Source: Pullichristensenella sp002068815 (GTDB lineage Bacteria; Bacillota; Clostridia; Christensenellales; Aristaeellaceae). Taken from it: a stretch of 64,000 nucleotides of DNA. The stretch lies in the NCBI GenBank assembly GCA_040772885.1, contig JAXGXF010000001.1, positions 62,001-126,000 on the forward strand, written 5' to 3'. The notes beneath the pieces were generated by a model that was given only the letters and a program-made list of their open reading frames with translations, made no database searches and had not been told where the DNA came from. The translations under genes were made by a program, and so were the position numbers. This document shows positions 1-8,353 of the stretch, one piece after another; the first letter of the stretch is position 1; each line of letters opens with the position of its first letter.

Positions 1-496
1 GCGTCGCCTTGACGCCGTTGACCTCCATCGACGACGAGTTCGACGCGAAGCCGTCCATCGAGGGCGCGGTGCCGACGATGCCGGACTCCCGCCCGGACGC
101 GTGCGCGAACACCTTGCAGAGGTCGTTGACGACGCCCGAGCCGATTCCCAAGATGAAGTCGCACGACGGGTCGAAGTGCATCGCGATGCTGCCGACCTCC
201 CACTCCGACGGCGCGACCTTGTCGTGCCGGCACGGGATGACGTAGCTCACGAACGGCACGCCCGCGGCATGCAGGATTTCCTCCGCGCGCGCGCCCGCGG
301 CTTCGAACGTGTTTTCGTCGGAGACGAGAAACGGCTTTTTCGCGCCGACGGCTTTAAGCGCCTCGGGCAAATGTCCGATCGCGCCGCGGCCGATCTTCAG
401 GTACTTCAATGTGACCGCGTGGTGCCTTCCGCACCGGCAGTCGAACCCCTCCGGGCGCTTGAGTTCCTCGAGAGACAATTTCGAAAGCTCCTGCAT
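1..496 (-). CDS. egsA: sn-glycerol-1-phosphate dehydrogenase (AraM/EgsA type), 3' end outside window
   Basis: Cytoplasmic enzyme of the iron-containing alcohol dehydrogenase superfamily that reduces dihydroxyacetone phosphate to sn-glycerol-1-phosphate. Only the first 165 residues are present; the gene leaves the window at its left edge. Seen: the nucleotide-binding turn GIGSGVVNDL at residues 117-126 and the family signature GTAPSMDG at 142-149. The ATG at 496 is preceded by GGAGG about six bases upstream. The gene lies downstream of alaS on the same strand, separated by a short hairpin, so it may be read through from the alaS promoter. The metal-binding half is not visible, so assignment rests on the N-terminal half. 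Confidence 0.8.
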   Translation of the reverse strand, partial: MQELSKLSLEELKRPEGFDCRCGRHHAVTLKYLKIGRGAIGHLPEALKAVGAKKPFLVSDENTFEAAGARAEEILHAAGVPFVSYVIPCRHDKVAPSEWEVGSIAMHFDPSCDFILGIGSGVVNDLCKVFAHASGRESGIVGTAPSMDGFASNSSSMEVNGVKAT

Positions 497-524
497 GTTG
501 AACCTCCACCGCCTTTTATGACAA

Positions 525-546
525 TCCCCGCCTCTCGCGGCGGGGA
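525..546. repeat. 8-bp hairpin between alaS and egsA
   Basis: Arms TCCCCGCC (525-532) and GGCGGGGA (539-546) with a six-base loop. A run of seven T (553-559) follows on the plus strand, so it looks like a terminator for plus-strand transcription, although both neighbouring genes are on the minus strand. For alaS-egsA mRNA it would be an intercistronic hairpin without a U tract. Confidence 0.5.
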
Positions 547-558
547 AGCGTCTTTTTT

Positions 559-2532
559 TCAGCCGATGACCGCCTTGATCCGGCGGACGCCGGCGGAGGA
601 GCTCTCCTCCTTCTTGATCGTGAACGACTTGAGGTCGCCGGTGTTCGAGGCGTGCGGCCCGCCGCAGATCTCCTTCGAGAACGGGCCCATCGAGTACACC
701 TTGACGCGCTCGCCGTACTTCGACTCGAACAGGCCGATCGCGCCCTTGGCCTTCGCCTCATCGACGGTCATCTCCTCGCAGGTGATCGCGGCGCCCGCCT
801 GGATATATCCGTTGACGATGCGCTCGACCTCCCGGAGCTCCTCGTCGGTCATCCTGCGGCCGAACGAGAAGTCGAACCGCAGCCGCTCGGCGGTGATGTT
901 CGAGCCCTTCTGCGCGACCTCCTCGCCGAGCACCTTGCGCAACGCCGCGTGCAAGAGGTGCGTCGCGGTGTGGAGCTTCGCCGTCTCCTCGGTGTTGTCG
1001 GCCAGGCCGCCCTTGAACCGCTGCTCCGCGCCGGCCTGACTCGTCAGCTGGTGCTGCTTGAACCGCTCGGCGAAGCCGTGTTCGTCGACCGAGAGCCCCT
1101 TCTCGCGCGCCATCTCGATCGTCAGCTCGATCGGGAAGCCGTAGGTGTCGTAGAGCTTGAACGCGCTGCGGCCGTCGATCGCGCCGAACAGCGAGGCGTA
1201 TTTCCCGAGTTCGTCCGAGAGCGCGGAGGCGTCCCCGCCTTCGAGGAACTTCTTGACCTCCTCGATGATCCCGAGCATTTCGGGCGTCGGGCGAACCGAT
1301 GCGAGGAAGTTCTCCGCGGCGTCCCTTCCGACGGACGCGCGCAGCTTTTCGAACGCCTCCCTCGCGCGGTTCAGGTTCTGATAGACCTTCTCGAACTCGC
1401 CGGTGCCCTTCCTGAGCGTCCTCTGGAAGCGGTCCTCCTCGAGCGCGAGCTGCTCCAGGATGTGCGCCTCGTTGCGCTTCAATTCCGGGTACACCACGCC
1501 GTACTGGTCGACGATGACCTTCGCGATCGCGGACGTCGCGCCCTCGGGGAAGCCCAATTGCATGCCGTGGCGAACCGCGCGGCGGATGAGCCTGCGGAGC
1601 ACATAGCCCTGATCGACGTTCGACGACGTCACGCCGCGGTCGTCGCCGATGATGAAGGTCGAGGTGCGCATGTGGTCGGCGACGATGCGGAACGAGCGCG
1701 TGACCTCGGCGTCCGAGCCGTAGGTCTTTCCGGAGAGGTCCGCGATTTTATCCAGAATATGCCGGAAGATGTCGGTGTCGTAGACGGACTTCGCGCCCAT
1801 CAGCACGCAGTACGTGCGCTCGAGGCCCATGCCGGTGTCGACGTTCTGCTGCTTGAGCGGCACGAACGAGCCGTCGGCCTGTTTGTCGTACTGCATGAAC
1901 ACGTCGTTCCAGATTTCGAGATACCTTCCGCAGGAGCAGGCGGGGGAACAGTCCGGGCCGCAGGGCTCCCTGTCGGTGATGATGAACATCTCGGTGTCCG
2001 GACCGCAGGGGCCGGTCAGCCCCGCGGGGCCCCACCAGTTGTTCTCCTTCGGGAGATAGAAGATGTGGTCGTCGGCCACGCCCATCTGGCGCCAGAGGCC
2101 GGCCGCCTCGTCGTCGCGCGGCGCGTCCGCATCCCCGGCGAACACCGAGAACGCGAGCCTGTCCTTCTCAAGCCCGAGCCAATTCGGGCTCGTCAGGAAC
2201 TCCCAGCTCCACGCGATCGCCTCTTTTTTGAAGTAGTCGCCGAGCGACCAGTTGCCCAGCATCTCGAAAAACGTCAAGTGGCTCGCGTCGCCGACGTCGT
2301 CTATGTCGCCGGTGCGTATGCACTTCTGCACGTCGGTCAGCCGCTTGCCCATCGGGTGCTTCGCCCCGAGCAGGTACGGAACGAGCGGGTGCATGCCGGC
2401 GGTCGTGAACAATACCGTCGGGTCGTTTTCCGGAATCAGCGACGCGCTCGGGATCACCGCATGGCCCTTTTCCTTGAAGAAGCGCAGAAAGAGGCTGCGA
2501 AGGTCGTCGGCGGTCTTGATGTTCGTGTTCAT
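559..2532 (-). CDS. alaS: alanine--tRNA ligase, short form without C-terminal C-Ala domain
   Basis: Charges tRNA-Ala with alanine and edits mischarged Ser/Gly. 657 residues against about 870 for the usual bacterial enzyme. The catalytic half begins with the motif-1 region SLFLRFFKEKGH and contains TFFEMLGNWSLG. The editing domain has its zinc-site residues: HTATHLLH and CGGPH. The protein stops directly after the GVRRIKAVIG strand that closes the editing domain, so the coiled-coil and C-Ala/DHHA1 part is absent. The ATG at 2532 was chosen over the one at 2553 because GGAGGGG (2539-2545) lies six bases upstream. The T-box leader upstream indicates control by uncharged tRNA-Ala. No frameshift was seen near the stop. 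Confidence 0.93.
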   Translation of the reverse strand: MNTNIKTADDLRSLFLRFFKEKGHAVIPSASLIPENDPTVLFTTAGMHPLVPYLLGAKHPMGKRLTDVQKCIRTGDIDDVGDASHLTFFEMLGNWSLGDYFKKEAIAWSWEFLTSPNWLGLEKDRLAFSVFAGDADAPRDDEAAGLWRQMGVADDHIFYLPKENNWWGPAGLTGPCGPDTEMFIITDREPCGPDCSPACSCGRYLEIWNDVFMQYDKQADGSFVPLKQQNVDTGMGLERTYCVLMGAKSVYDTDIFRHILDKIADLSGKTYGSDAEVTRSFRIVADHMRTSTFIIGDDRGVTSSNVDQGYVLRRLIRRAVRHGMQLGFPEGATSAIAKVIVDQYGVVYPELKRNEAHILEQLALEEDRFQRTLRKGTGEFEKVYQNLNRAREAFEKLRASVGRDAAENFLASVRPTPEMLGIIEEVKKFLEGGDASALSDELGKYASLFGAIDGRSAFKLYDTYGFPIELTIEMAREKGLSVDEHGFAERFKQHQLTSQAGAEQRFKGGLADNTEETAKLHTATHLLHAALRKVLGEEVAQKGSNITAERLRFDFSFGRRMTDEELREVERIVNGYIQAGAAITCEEMTVDEAKAKGAIGLFESKYGERVKVYSMGPFSKEICGGPHASNTGDLKSFTIKKEESSSAGVRRIKAVIG

Positions 2533-2550
2533 AGATTGCCCCTCCAAATC

Positions 2551-2800
2551 CAAAAATCAAACGCCTCTTCCCCTCAAGGACGAAAGGCGCGCTTCGCGGT
2601 ACCACCCTGATTGACTTCTCCAATAAGAAGTCCGCTCTATGCCCTCTAACGGGGGAATCCGCCGCGCCATTTCCTGCGCGGTGCCGACGCAAAACGCGCC
2701 CGAGGCGGCTGTTCCGGGGCCCGATGCGGGCTCGCACCGGCCGCCCGCTCTCTGGATCGAAACCGATCGAAACGTGTCCTCTCGGCAATTTCTATTCGCA
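2551..2800 (-). promoter_or_regulatory. T-box leader of alaS
   Basis: The leader carries the hallmark T-box antiterminator sequence AGGGTGGTACCGCG (complement of 2595-2608). It is followed by a terminator-like stem (about 2561-2588) and a T-rich tail (2552-2560) just before the alaS ribosome site. T-boxes sense uncharged tRNA, which stabilises the antiterminator and allows transcription of the synthetase. The cognate tRNA should be alanine from the downstream gene. I did not place the specifier codon with confidence. Confidence 0.9.
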
Positions 2801-2806
2801 TGGAGG

Positions 2807-2835
2807 ATTATAGCAAATGGGCCCCGCGATGTCAA
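2807..2835 (-). promoter_or_regulatory. Sigma-A promoter of the alaS T-box transcript
   Basis: On the minus strand: TTGACA (2835-2830), a 17-base spacer, TATAAT (2812-2807). Both hexamers match consensus exactly. It lies back to back with the ybaB-recR promoter. Confidence 0.88.
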
Positions 2836-2853
2836 CGGAAAGCGCGTGAATTC

Positions 2854-2882
2854 TTGCATTCCGGGCGCGGAATTGCTATAAT
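2854..2882 (+). promoter_or_regulatory. Sigma-A promoter of ybaB-recR
   Basis: TTGCAT (2854-2859), 17-base spacer, TATAAT (2877-2882), 35 bases upstream of the ybaB start. Divergent from the alaS promoter, with about 18 bases between the two -35 boxes. Confidence 0.8.
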
Positions 2883-2916
2883 AAGGGGACGGACATTCTT
2901 GAGGAGGATTTTTGAC

Positions 2917-3261
2917 ATGGCAAAGGGCGGATTTCCCGGCATGATGGGCGGCGCGAACATGCAGCAGCTTGCGCGGCAGGCGCAGAAATTGCAGCAGCAG
3001 ATGGCCAAGGCGCAGGAGGAGCTCGACTCCCGCGAGTTCGAGGCGACCGCGGGCGGCGGCATGGTGACGGCGAAGGTCAGCGGGAAGAAGGAGCTGCTCT
3101 CGATTTCGATCAAGCCCGAGGCGGTCGACCCGGACGACGTCGAGATGCTCGAGGATCTCGTGCTCGCGGCCGTCAACGAGGCGCTGCGCATGGCCGGCGA
3201 GACCGTCGAGCGCGAGATGGGCAAATTGACCGGCGGCATGGGGATGCCGGGGCTGTTCTAG
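2917..3261 (+). CDS. ybaB: YbaB/EbfC family nucleoid-associated protein
   Basis: Small dimeric DNA-binding protein (114 residues) of the YbaB/EbfC family, which binds DNA as a tweezer-shaped dimer and is usually linked to recR. Seen: a methionine/glycine-rich N-terminus, then a long helix with NMQQLARQAQKLQQQMAKAQ, the family core GGGMVTAKVSGKKELLSI, and a C-terminal helix. The ATG at 2917 follows GAGGAGG at 2901-2907. The stop is three bases before recR, so the two are one operon. dnaX, the common third member of this cluster, is not upstream here; the divergent alaS is. Confidence 0.92.
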   Translation: MAKGGFPGMMGGANMQQLARQAQKLQQQMAKAQEELDSREFEATAGGGMVTAKVSGKKELLSISIKPEAVDPDDVEMLEDLVLAAVNEALRMAGETVEREMGKLTGGMGMPGLF

Positions 3262-3264
3262 CAT

Positions 3265-3861
3265 ATGGCCGAGGTTGAGGCGATCGCCCGGCTGGTCAAC
3301 CAGCTCTCGAAGCTCCCGGGCGTCGGGCGAAAGACCGCGCAGCGGCTGGCCTACCACATCGTCGGCCTCCCGGAGGCGCAGGTGCGCGAGCTCGCGGTCG
3401 CGATCTTCGAGGGGAAGAAGAAGGTCAGGCTCTGCCCGGTCTGCGGAAACTACGCGGACGGCGATCTATGCTCGGTCTGTTCGGACGAGGAGCGCAGGCG
3501 CGACATCGTCTGCGTCGTCCGCGACCCGCGCGACGTAAACGCCTTCGAGCGCATGCGCGACTACGACGGGCTCTACCACGTACTGCACGGCGTGATCTCG
3601 CCGCTGGACGGCGTGGGGCCGGACGACATACGCATACGGGAGCTCCTCACGAGGCTCTCCGCCGGCGAGATTCAGGAGGTCGTGCTCGCGACGAACCCGG
3701 ACGTCGAGGGCGAGGCGACCGCGGCCTACCTCTCGCGGCTGATCCGGCCTTTGGGCGTCCGGGTCACGCGCATCGCGCACGGCGTGCCGGTCGGCGGCGA
3801 GCTCGAGTACACGGACGAGGTGACGCTCTCGCGCGCGTTTCAGGGCCGCCGGGAGCTCTGA
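3265..3861 (+). CDS. recR: Recombination mediator protein RecR
   Basis: Works with RecF/RecO to load RecA on SSB-coated gaps during recombinational repair. 198 residues, the usual length. Domains in order: helix-hairpin-helix near residues 8-35 (LSKLPGVGRKTAQRLA), a four-cysteine zinc finger near 57-72 (CPVCGNYADGDLCSVC), then a TOPRIM fold beginning at IVCVVRDPRDVNAFE and containing ATNPDVEGEATAAYL. The start lies three bases after the ybaB stop. The downstream region holds the tRNA promoter, so the operon probably ends here. Confidence 0.96.
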   Translation: MAEVEAIARLVNQLSKLPGVGRKTAQRLAYHIVGLPEAQVRELAVAIFEGKKKVRLCPVCGNYADGDLCSVCSDEERRRDIVCVVRDPRDVNAFERMRDYDGLYHVLHGVISPLDGVGPDDIRIRELLTRLSAGEIQEVVLATNPDVEGEATAAYLSRLIRPLGVRVTRIAHGVPVGGELEYTDEVTLSRAFQGRREL

Positions 3862-3901
3862 TAGCCGGGAGCCCGTTACCTGTTTTTTTCAAAGCAGGTG
3901 C

Positions 3902-3930
3902 TTGACAGGGGATGGGGGATTTGTTATAAT
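3902..3930 (+). promoter_or_regulatory. Sigma-A promoter of the tRNA operon
   Basis: TTGACA (3902-3907), 17-base spacer, TATAAT (3925-3930). Perfect consensus at both boxes, 34 bases before the first tRNA, as expected for a strong stable-RNA promoter. Confidence 0.9.
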
Positions 3931-3963
3931 ACCTTACGTCGCTTGCGGGGCACATGCTGTTGT

Positions 3964-4040
3964 CGGGGTGTAGCGCAGCTCGGTAGCGCACGTGCTTTGG
4001 GAGCATGGGGCCGCAGGTTCAAATCCTGTCACCCCGACCA
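3964..4040 (+). tRNA. tRNA-Pro (UGG)
   Basis: 77 bases with encoded CCA. The acceptor stem CGGGGTG/CACCCCG, D stem GCGC/GCGC, anticodon stem CGTGC/GCATG and T stem GCAGG/CCTGT all close. The loop TTTGGGA gives anticodon TGG. First gene of a four-tRNA operon. Confidence 0.96.
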
Positions 4041-4044
4041 TCGC

Positions 4045-4119
4045 GACCTCTTGGTCAAGCGGTTAAGACACCGCCCTTTCACGGCGGTAACACGGGTTCG
4101 AGTCCCGTAGAGGTCGCCA
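4045..4119 (+). tRNA. tRNA-Glu (UUC)
   Basis: 75 bases with encoded CCA. Acceptor stem GACCTCT/AGAGGTC, anticodon stem CCGCC/GGCGG with loop CTTTCAC (anticodon TTC), T stem ACGGG/CCCGT. Only four bases separate it from tRNA-Pro. Confidence 0.96.
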
Positions 4120-4141
4120 TTTTTATGCGTTTTACGGTCTC

Positions 4142-4218
4142 GGGCCTTTAGCTCAGTTGGTTAGAGCAGTCGGCTCATAACCGATCGGTCCGGGGTTCAA
4201 GTCCCTGAAGGCCCACCA
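4142..4218 (+). tRNA. tRNA-Met (CAU), elongator type
   Basis: 77 bases with encoded CCA. Acceptor stem GGGCCTT/AAGGCCC, anticodon stem GTCGG/CCGAT with a G-T pair, loop CTCATAA (anticodon CAT). The anticodon alone cannot separate elongator Met from a TilS-modified Ile tRNA. The paired first base and lack of the three G-C initiator pairs argue against initiator tRNA. Confidence 0.88.
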
Positions 4219-4265
4219 TGTGGATTTGCCGGCTCCGAGAAAATCGGCAAATCCCCAAAACGCCT

Positions 4266-4342
4266 GGTCCGGTAGTTCAGTTGGTTAGAATGCCAGCCTG
4301 TCACGCTGGAGGTCGAGGGTTCGAGCCCCTTCCGGATCGCCA
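4266..4342 (+). tRNA. tRNA-Asp (GUC)
   Basis: 77 bases with encoded CCA. Acceptor stem GGTCCGG/CCGGATC with one G-T pair, loop CTGTCAC (anticodon GTC), T stem GAGGG/CCCTT. Last gene of the tRNA operon, directly followed by a terminator. Confidence 0.95.
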
Positions 4343-4370
4343 AGCCCCTCGGGTTGCCGGGGGGCTTTTT
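4343..4370 (+). terminator. Terminator of the tRNA operon
   Basis: Stem AGCCCCTCGG / CCGGGGGGCT with loop GTTG, then five T (4366-4370). It starts one base after the CCA of tRNA-Asp. Confidence 0.9.
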
Positions 4371-4392
4371 GCGCAACGTCAGGAGGGATCGC

Positions 4393-5722
4393 GTGGGGGA
4401 TATCGAAATTGCGTGCGCGCTCGGTGAGCGGATTCGGTCGTCCGGCGGGAGGGCGTACTTCGTCGGCGGCTACGTCCGCGACCTTATGATGGGCGCGGAG
4501 ACGAAGGACGTCGATCTCGAGGTCTACGGAATACCGCCTTTGAAGCTGCGCGAATTGCTCGCGGAGTTCGGCTCGGTGCTGGAAAAGGGCGCGTCGTTCG
4601 GCGTATTGTCGCTCAGGCACACGAACCTCGACGTCGCAATGCCCCGGACGGAGTCCCGGACCGGCGCGCGGCACACGGACTTCGACGTGTCGGTCGATCC
4701 GTACCTATCGACCGTCGAGGCCAGCCGCCGGCGCGATTTCACGATCAACGCGATGATGATGGACGCGGTGACCGGCGAGATCGTCGACCACTGGGGCGGC
4801 CAAAGGGACCTCGAGGCGCTTTTGATCCGCCACGTCTCGGACGACACGTTTCAGGAGGACGCGCTGCGCGTGTTCCGCGCCGCGCAGTTCGCCGCGAGGC
4901 TGAACGCGACGATCGCCGACGAGACGGTCGCGCTGTGCGCGAAGATGGACGTCTCGAACCTCTCGCGCGAGCGCGTGTTCGAGGAGCTCTCGAAGGCGCT
5001 TCTGAAGTCGGACAGGCCGTCGGTGTTCTTCGAAATCCTTGAAAAATGCGGGCACCTCTCCGAGTTCTTCCCCGAGGTCGCGGCCTTGATCGGCGTCGGG
5101 CAGAACCCGGGAAATTGCCACCCGGAGAACGACGTGTTCGGCACGATGCTCGTCGTCGACGCGGCGGCGGGGCTTCGGAATCGCGCGAAGGAGCCGCTAA
5201 ACTTCATGCTCGCGGCGCTCTGCCACGACTTGGGCAAGGTCGACGCGACGGAGGTTCGGACGACCGGTCAGATTTCGTCGCCCATGCACCCGGTGACCGG
5301 CCGGCCGCTCGCCGAGCGGCCAGCTAAGACGGCTCACCGACAACGCGCAGCTGATCCGCTACGTCGTCAACATGGTCGCGCAGCACATGCGCCCGAACGC
5401 GATGGCGATGCACCAGTCGAAAAAAGACGCGCATGCTGTTCGACGCGTCGAGGGTATTGCCCGGAGGACCTGATCCTTCTCTCGCGCGCGGACGCGACCG
5501 GGAAGAAGGACAGGCCGTACGACGAGCGGCTGGAGAGGTTTCTGTGGGACAGGCTCGAGGACTACCGCGAGTGCGTTTCGCGGCCGATGGTCGCGGGGCA
5601 GGATCTGATCGACGCCGGCCTTGCGCCGGGCGAGGACTTCAAGCTGCTCGCGCGCGCGCGGAGGCGCACCGGCGCAGGGAGGAAGCGGCGCTTCGGCAGA
5701 TGGCGGGAGCCGGCGGAAATAG
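4393..5722 (+). pseudogene. cca: CCA-adding-type tRNA nucleotidyltransferase with HD domain, several frame breaks
   Basis: Family role: adding or repairing the 3' CCA of tRNA. The GTG start at 4393 follows AGGAGGG (4381-4387). The first ~310 codons read cleanly: nucleotidyltransferase head with FVGGYVRDLMMG and DVDLEVYG, then RRRDFTINAMMMD, and the HD motif LCHDLGK. After position ~5315 the homologous sequence hops between frames: LTDNAQLIRYVVNMV is in frame 2, MLFDASRVLP in frame 3, PEDLILLSRADATGK in frame 1, and REEAALRQM in frame 3 again. A frame-2 stop at 5720-5722 is the likely true end. The breaks may be sequence errors rather than decay, because neighbouring genes on both strands show the same. 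Confidence 0.8.
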
Positions 5723-6101
5723 CCGTCCTCCAGCCCGCGAGCCGCTCGCGCGCACGGAGTCTCGTCGAGCGATCCCTGCGACGGAGCGCCTCGGGCTCTC
5801 GAAGCGCCTCTCCAGGGCGCGAATGGCCTTCAGGTACAGCACCTCGACGCTGGCCGTACAAATCGCCGTCGAAGTCGAGCACGTGCGCCTCGATCGTCGG
5901 CGCGCCCTCCGGGAGCGTCGGGTGGCCGCCCTGGTTCAAAATGCAGGGGAGCGTCCGCCCGTCCTCGAGCGCGATGCTCGCGATGTAGACGCCGTTCTTT
6001 TTGGGCGGGGCGGACTCCGAATCCGGGAGGATGTTGGCCGTCGGAAAGCCGAGCCTCCGCCCGATGCGCTTTCCCTCCGAGACGATTCCGGTGATGTGCA
6101 T
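5720..6101 (-). CDS. Stand-alone riboflavin kinase domain (RibF C-terminal type), 3' part frame-broken
   Basis: Phosphorylates riboflavin to FMN. The protein begins directly with the kinase domain: HITGIVSEGKRIGRRLGFPTAN at the N-terminus, then PTIEAHVLDFDGDLYG at about residues 68-83. The FMN adenylyltransferase half of normal RibF is absent. The ATG at 6101 has GAGGGGG seven bases upstream, so the short form is a genuine start. The frame is intact down to ~5850. It then shifts (EVLYLKAIRALERRFESP in another frame) and shifts again near 5795. The end is set approximately, where it meets the convergent nucleotidyltransferase gene. The frame breaks belong to the 5.3-8.5 kb zone. Confidence 0.72.
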
Positions 6102-6278
6102 GGCAAAACCCCCTCGCAAAATTATTATACGCAAATGTGTGCCGGGGCGCAACCTTTGATGCGCCGGATGCGTCTACCAATCGTCCGGAAAGCCGTTAAA
6201 AAGTCGGTAAGGGCTTGACGAACGCTTGATTTGTTGCGTCTATAATAAGATGCACGCGCGGCAATTAAGGGGGCGGTC

Positions 6279-7618
6279 GTGGATAACGGGGCGCGTGCGG
6301 CGACAATTCGAAAGGTTGAGCGGAAAATTCGGGCCAGATACCGCAAGCGGTGCTGGGTTGTCTTTTTCGTTGCGCTGCTCATCGGCATTGCGCTCGGCAT
6401 TCTCGCGTGCGGGCAGGGCTGGTTTCCGGTAAAGGGGACTCGGACGCCACGACCGTGGACAGAAGGGCCGCTGATTTCGACCGTCGCGCCGGTTCCGACC
6501 GAGCCCGCGACGCCGACGCCCACTTCGACCGAGGCGCCGGTTTCAATACATATGTTGAGACGACGCCCGCGCCGACCGCCGTGGTCGAGCGAAGTGCACC
6601 GAGGGCATCTCCAGCCTGAACAGGCGCACGGCGTATTTCGGGCTGGCGCCGGCCCGAGACCGCCGCGCCGACGACGGAGGTTGCGCTTCCCCGGTCGTCA
6701 CGCCGCCTCCGCGACGCAGGTGCCCGCGACGCAGGCTGATCATCACGCCGGCGCCGACCCCGACGCCGACCATCGCCGCCCTGCTGATGACGGCGACGCC
6801 CGACCCGAGCGTGCAGGGCGCGTCGCTGCCCGAAGAACGAGCCCGCGACGCCCGTGCACGGGCCGTCGTCGACCCGAACGCGAAGGGCGACAAGACCGAC
6901 CCGATGCGCATCCAGGAGCCGTTCCGCATTCCGAGACGCAGGTGCTCGCCGACGGCTCGCGCAGAATCGACGTCTCCAACACGAACTTCGAGACCGTGAA
7001 GTTGACGATGTCGATGGACAACTACCTGATGCCCGACTACTTCGCCGCGAAGTACGCGAACCGCTACAAGCTGACCGGCTTCGAGGCGGGCACCGAGATT
7101 TCGCTGACGGTCGAGAGCTCGACCGGCTCGATGGCGTTTATCCCGCAGAACGCGATCTGGATCACGTTTGAGAGCGCGTCCGGCGAGGAGATCGACGGCT
7201 ATCAGCTGATGGACGCCGAGATCGCGGGGCGATACGAAGTCGCGATCCTCCCCGGCGAGACGTTCAAGATCTACAAGCGGTTCGCCTGCTCCACGCCGAC
7301 CCGCAGATGGAATACATGGTCGTCACCTATTACCTCGACGGGCAGGCGCACAAGGTCTACTTCAAGCTCGAGGTCGCCGCGCCTTCGCAGGAATACGCGG
7401 AGCTCAAGCGCGGGGACCGCGGCGATGCCGCGAAGGCGCTGCAGGAGCGGCTCATCGCGCTCGGGTACTTGAACGACACGGCCGACGGCATCTTCGGCGC
7501 GAACACCGAGACCGCCGTCCGCGAGGCGCAGGGAGCGGGGGGCATGGCGCAGACCGGCATCGCCGACAGCGCGTTCCAGAACTACATCTTCAGCCAGAAG
7601 GCCGTTCCAAAATCCTGA
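6279..7618 (+). pseudogene. Membrane-anchored protein with Pro/Thr linker and C-terminal peptidoglycan-binding domain, frame breaks
   Basis: Start GTG at 6279 behind AAGGGGG (6267-6273). Residues 1-24 are basic, and ~25-45 form one membrane segment (VVFFVALLIGIALGILA). A Pro/Thr-rich linker (PTEPATPTPTSTEAP) follows. Between ~6550 and 6930 the linker is spread over several frames. A globular segment (VSNTNFETVKLTMSMDNYLM onward, ~6980-7290) follows. The end is a PG_binding_1 domain (LKRGDRGDAAKALQERLIALGYL) in yet another frame, closing at 7618. The likely role is at the cell wall; no catalytic motif was seen. A TATAAT at 6241-6246 with TTGACG 20 bases before it may be its promoter. The breaks fall in the suspect zone. 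Confidence 0.65.
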
Positions 7619-7627
7619 TCATAAGAT

Positions 7628-7663
7628 GCCGCCCGCCGGGATGCTCTCCGGCGGGCGGCTTTT
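7628..7663 (+). terminator. Strong terminator between convergent genes
   Basis: 12-bp perfect stem GCCGCCCGCCGG (7628-7639) / CCGGCGGGCGGC (7648-7659) with an eight-base loop, then TTTT. It serves the plus-strand gene and could also stop comF transcription. Confidence 0.88.
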
Positions 7664-7669
7664 GTATGG

Positions 7670-8352
7670 TCAGGCGGCGTCCGAGAGCCGCTCCGCCTTC
7701 TCCGCGGCGGCGTAGGTCAGCACGTAGACAGCGCGGGCGTTCGCGCGCACCAGCGCCTCGGCGCACGCAACGGCCGTCGCGCCGGTCGTGTAGACGTCGT
7801 CGACGAGCAGCACGACCTTTCCGGCGACGAAGCTGACCGGACGCCGACGGAGCCGCGCAGGTTTTCGGCGCGCTCCTGCAGGAGAAGACGCCCTCTTGCC
7901 GCGTCCGCGGAAGGTTCCTGAGCGCGTTCGCGTGCGGATAGCGAGCGAGCGCGCGACCGAGCAACTCCGCCTGGTTGTAGCCGCGCCCGCCTCCTCGGCC
8001 GCCGATGCATGGAACCGGCACGACGACGGGCGCCTCCAGGAGATCGAGCTCCGCGCACGCAGACCATGTCGGCCGCCATGCGCGCCCGAGCTGCGAGACG
8101 GACTGCTACTTCAGCGAATGCGATCCCCGGGACCGGGCCGCGATACGGATGCGCGTGCGCGCGGCGGGCGATGAGGAAGCGCCCAGGGAGCGCGCACCCG
8201 CCGGTCCGGCCGCCGGCGAGCCGCTCCGCGCAGTCGGCGCACAGCCAGTCCTCGTCACCAACCGGCCTGGCTTCCGCAACCGGCGCGCAGACCGCCCGCC
8301 TCGGGAATGCGAGGTCGAGCGCAAAGCGCAGCGGCTTTTGTAACGCGTTCAC
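7670..8352 (-). pseudogene. comF: ComF-family phosphoribosyltransferase, multiple frame breaks
   Basis: ComF proteins join a zinc-finger head to a phosphoribosyltransferase fold and take part in DNA uptake in competent bacteria. Recognisable pieces lie in different frames: WLCADCAERLAGGRTGGCA (zinc-finger part), AHAHPYRGPV, VPVPCIGGRGG and GYNQAELLGRALAR (PRTase core), and a C-terminal TGATAVACAEAL-like stretch. The likely start is GTG at 8352 and the stop TGA at 7672-7670. The start lies two bases from the psuG stop, suggesting a psuK-psuG-comF operon. At least five shifts are needed to join the pieces. This density is unlikely for a recently decayed gene and fits local sequence error. Confidence 0.7.
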
Positions 8353-8353
8353 G

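Noticed and set aside
652..2610. 652-codon open frame opposite alaS
   Set aside because: Shadow of alaS; it runs through the T-box leader and shows no domain.
2557..3357. 266-codon minus-strand frame over the T-box region
   Set aside because: It covers the alaS leader, both promoters and antisense ybaB; the T-box and promoter explain the sequence.
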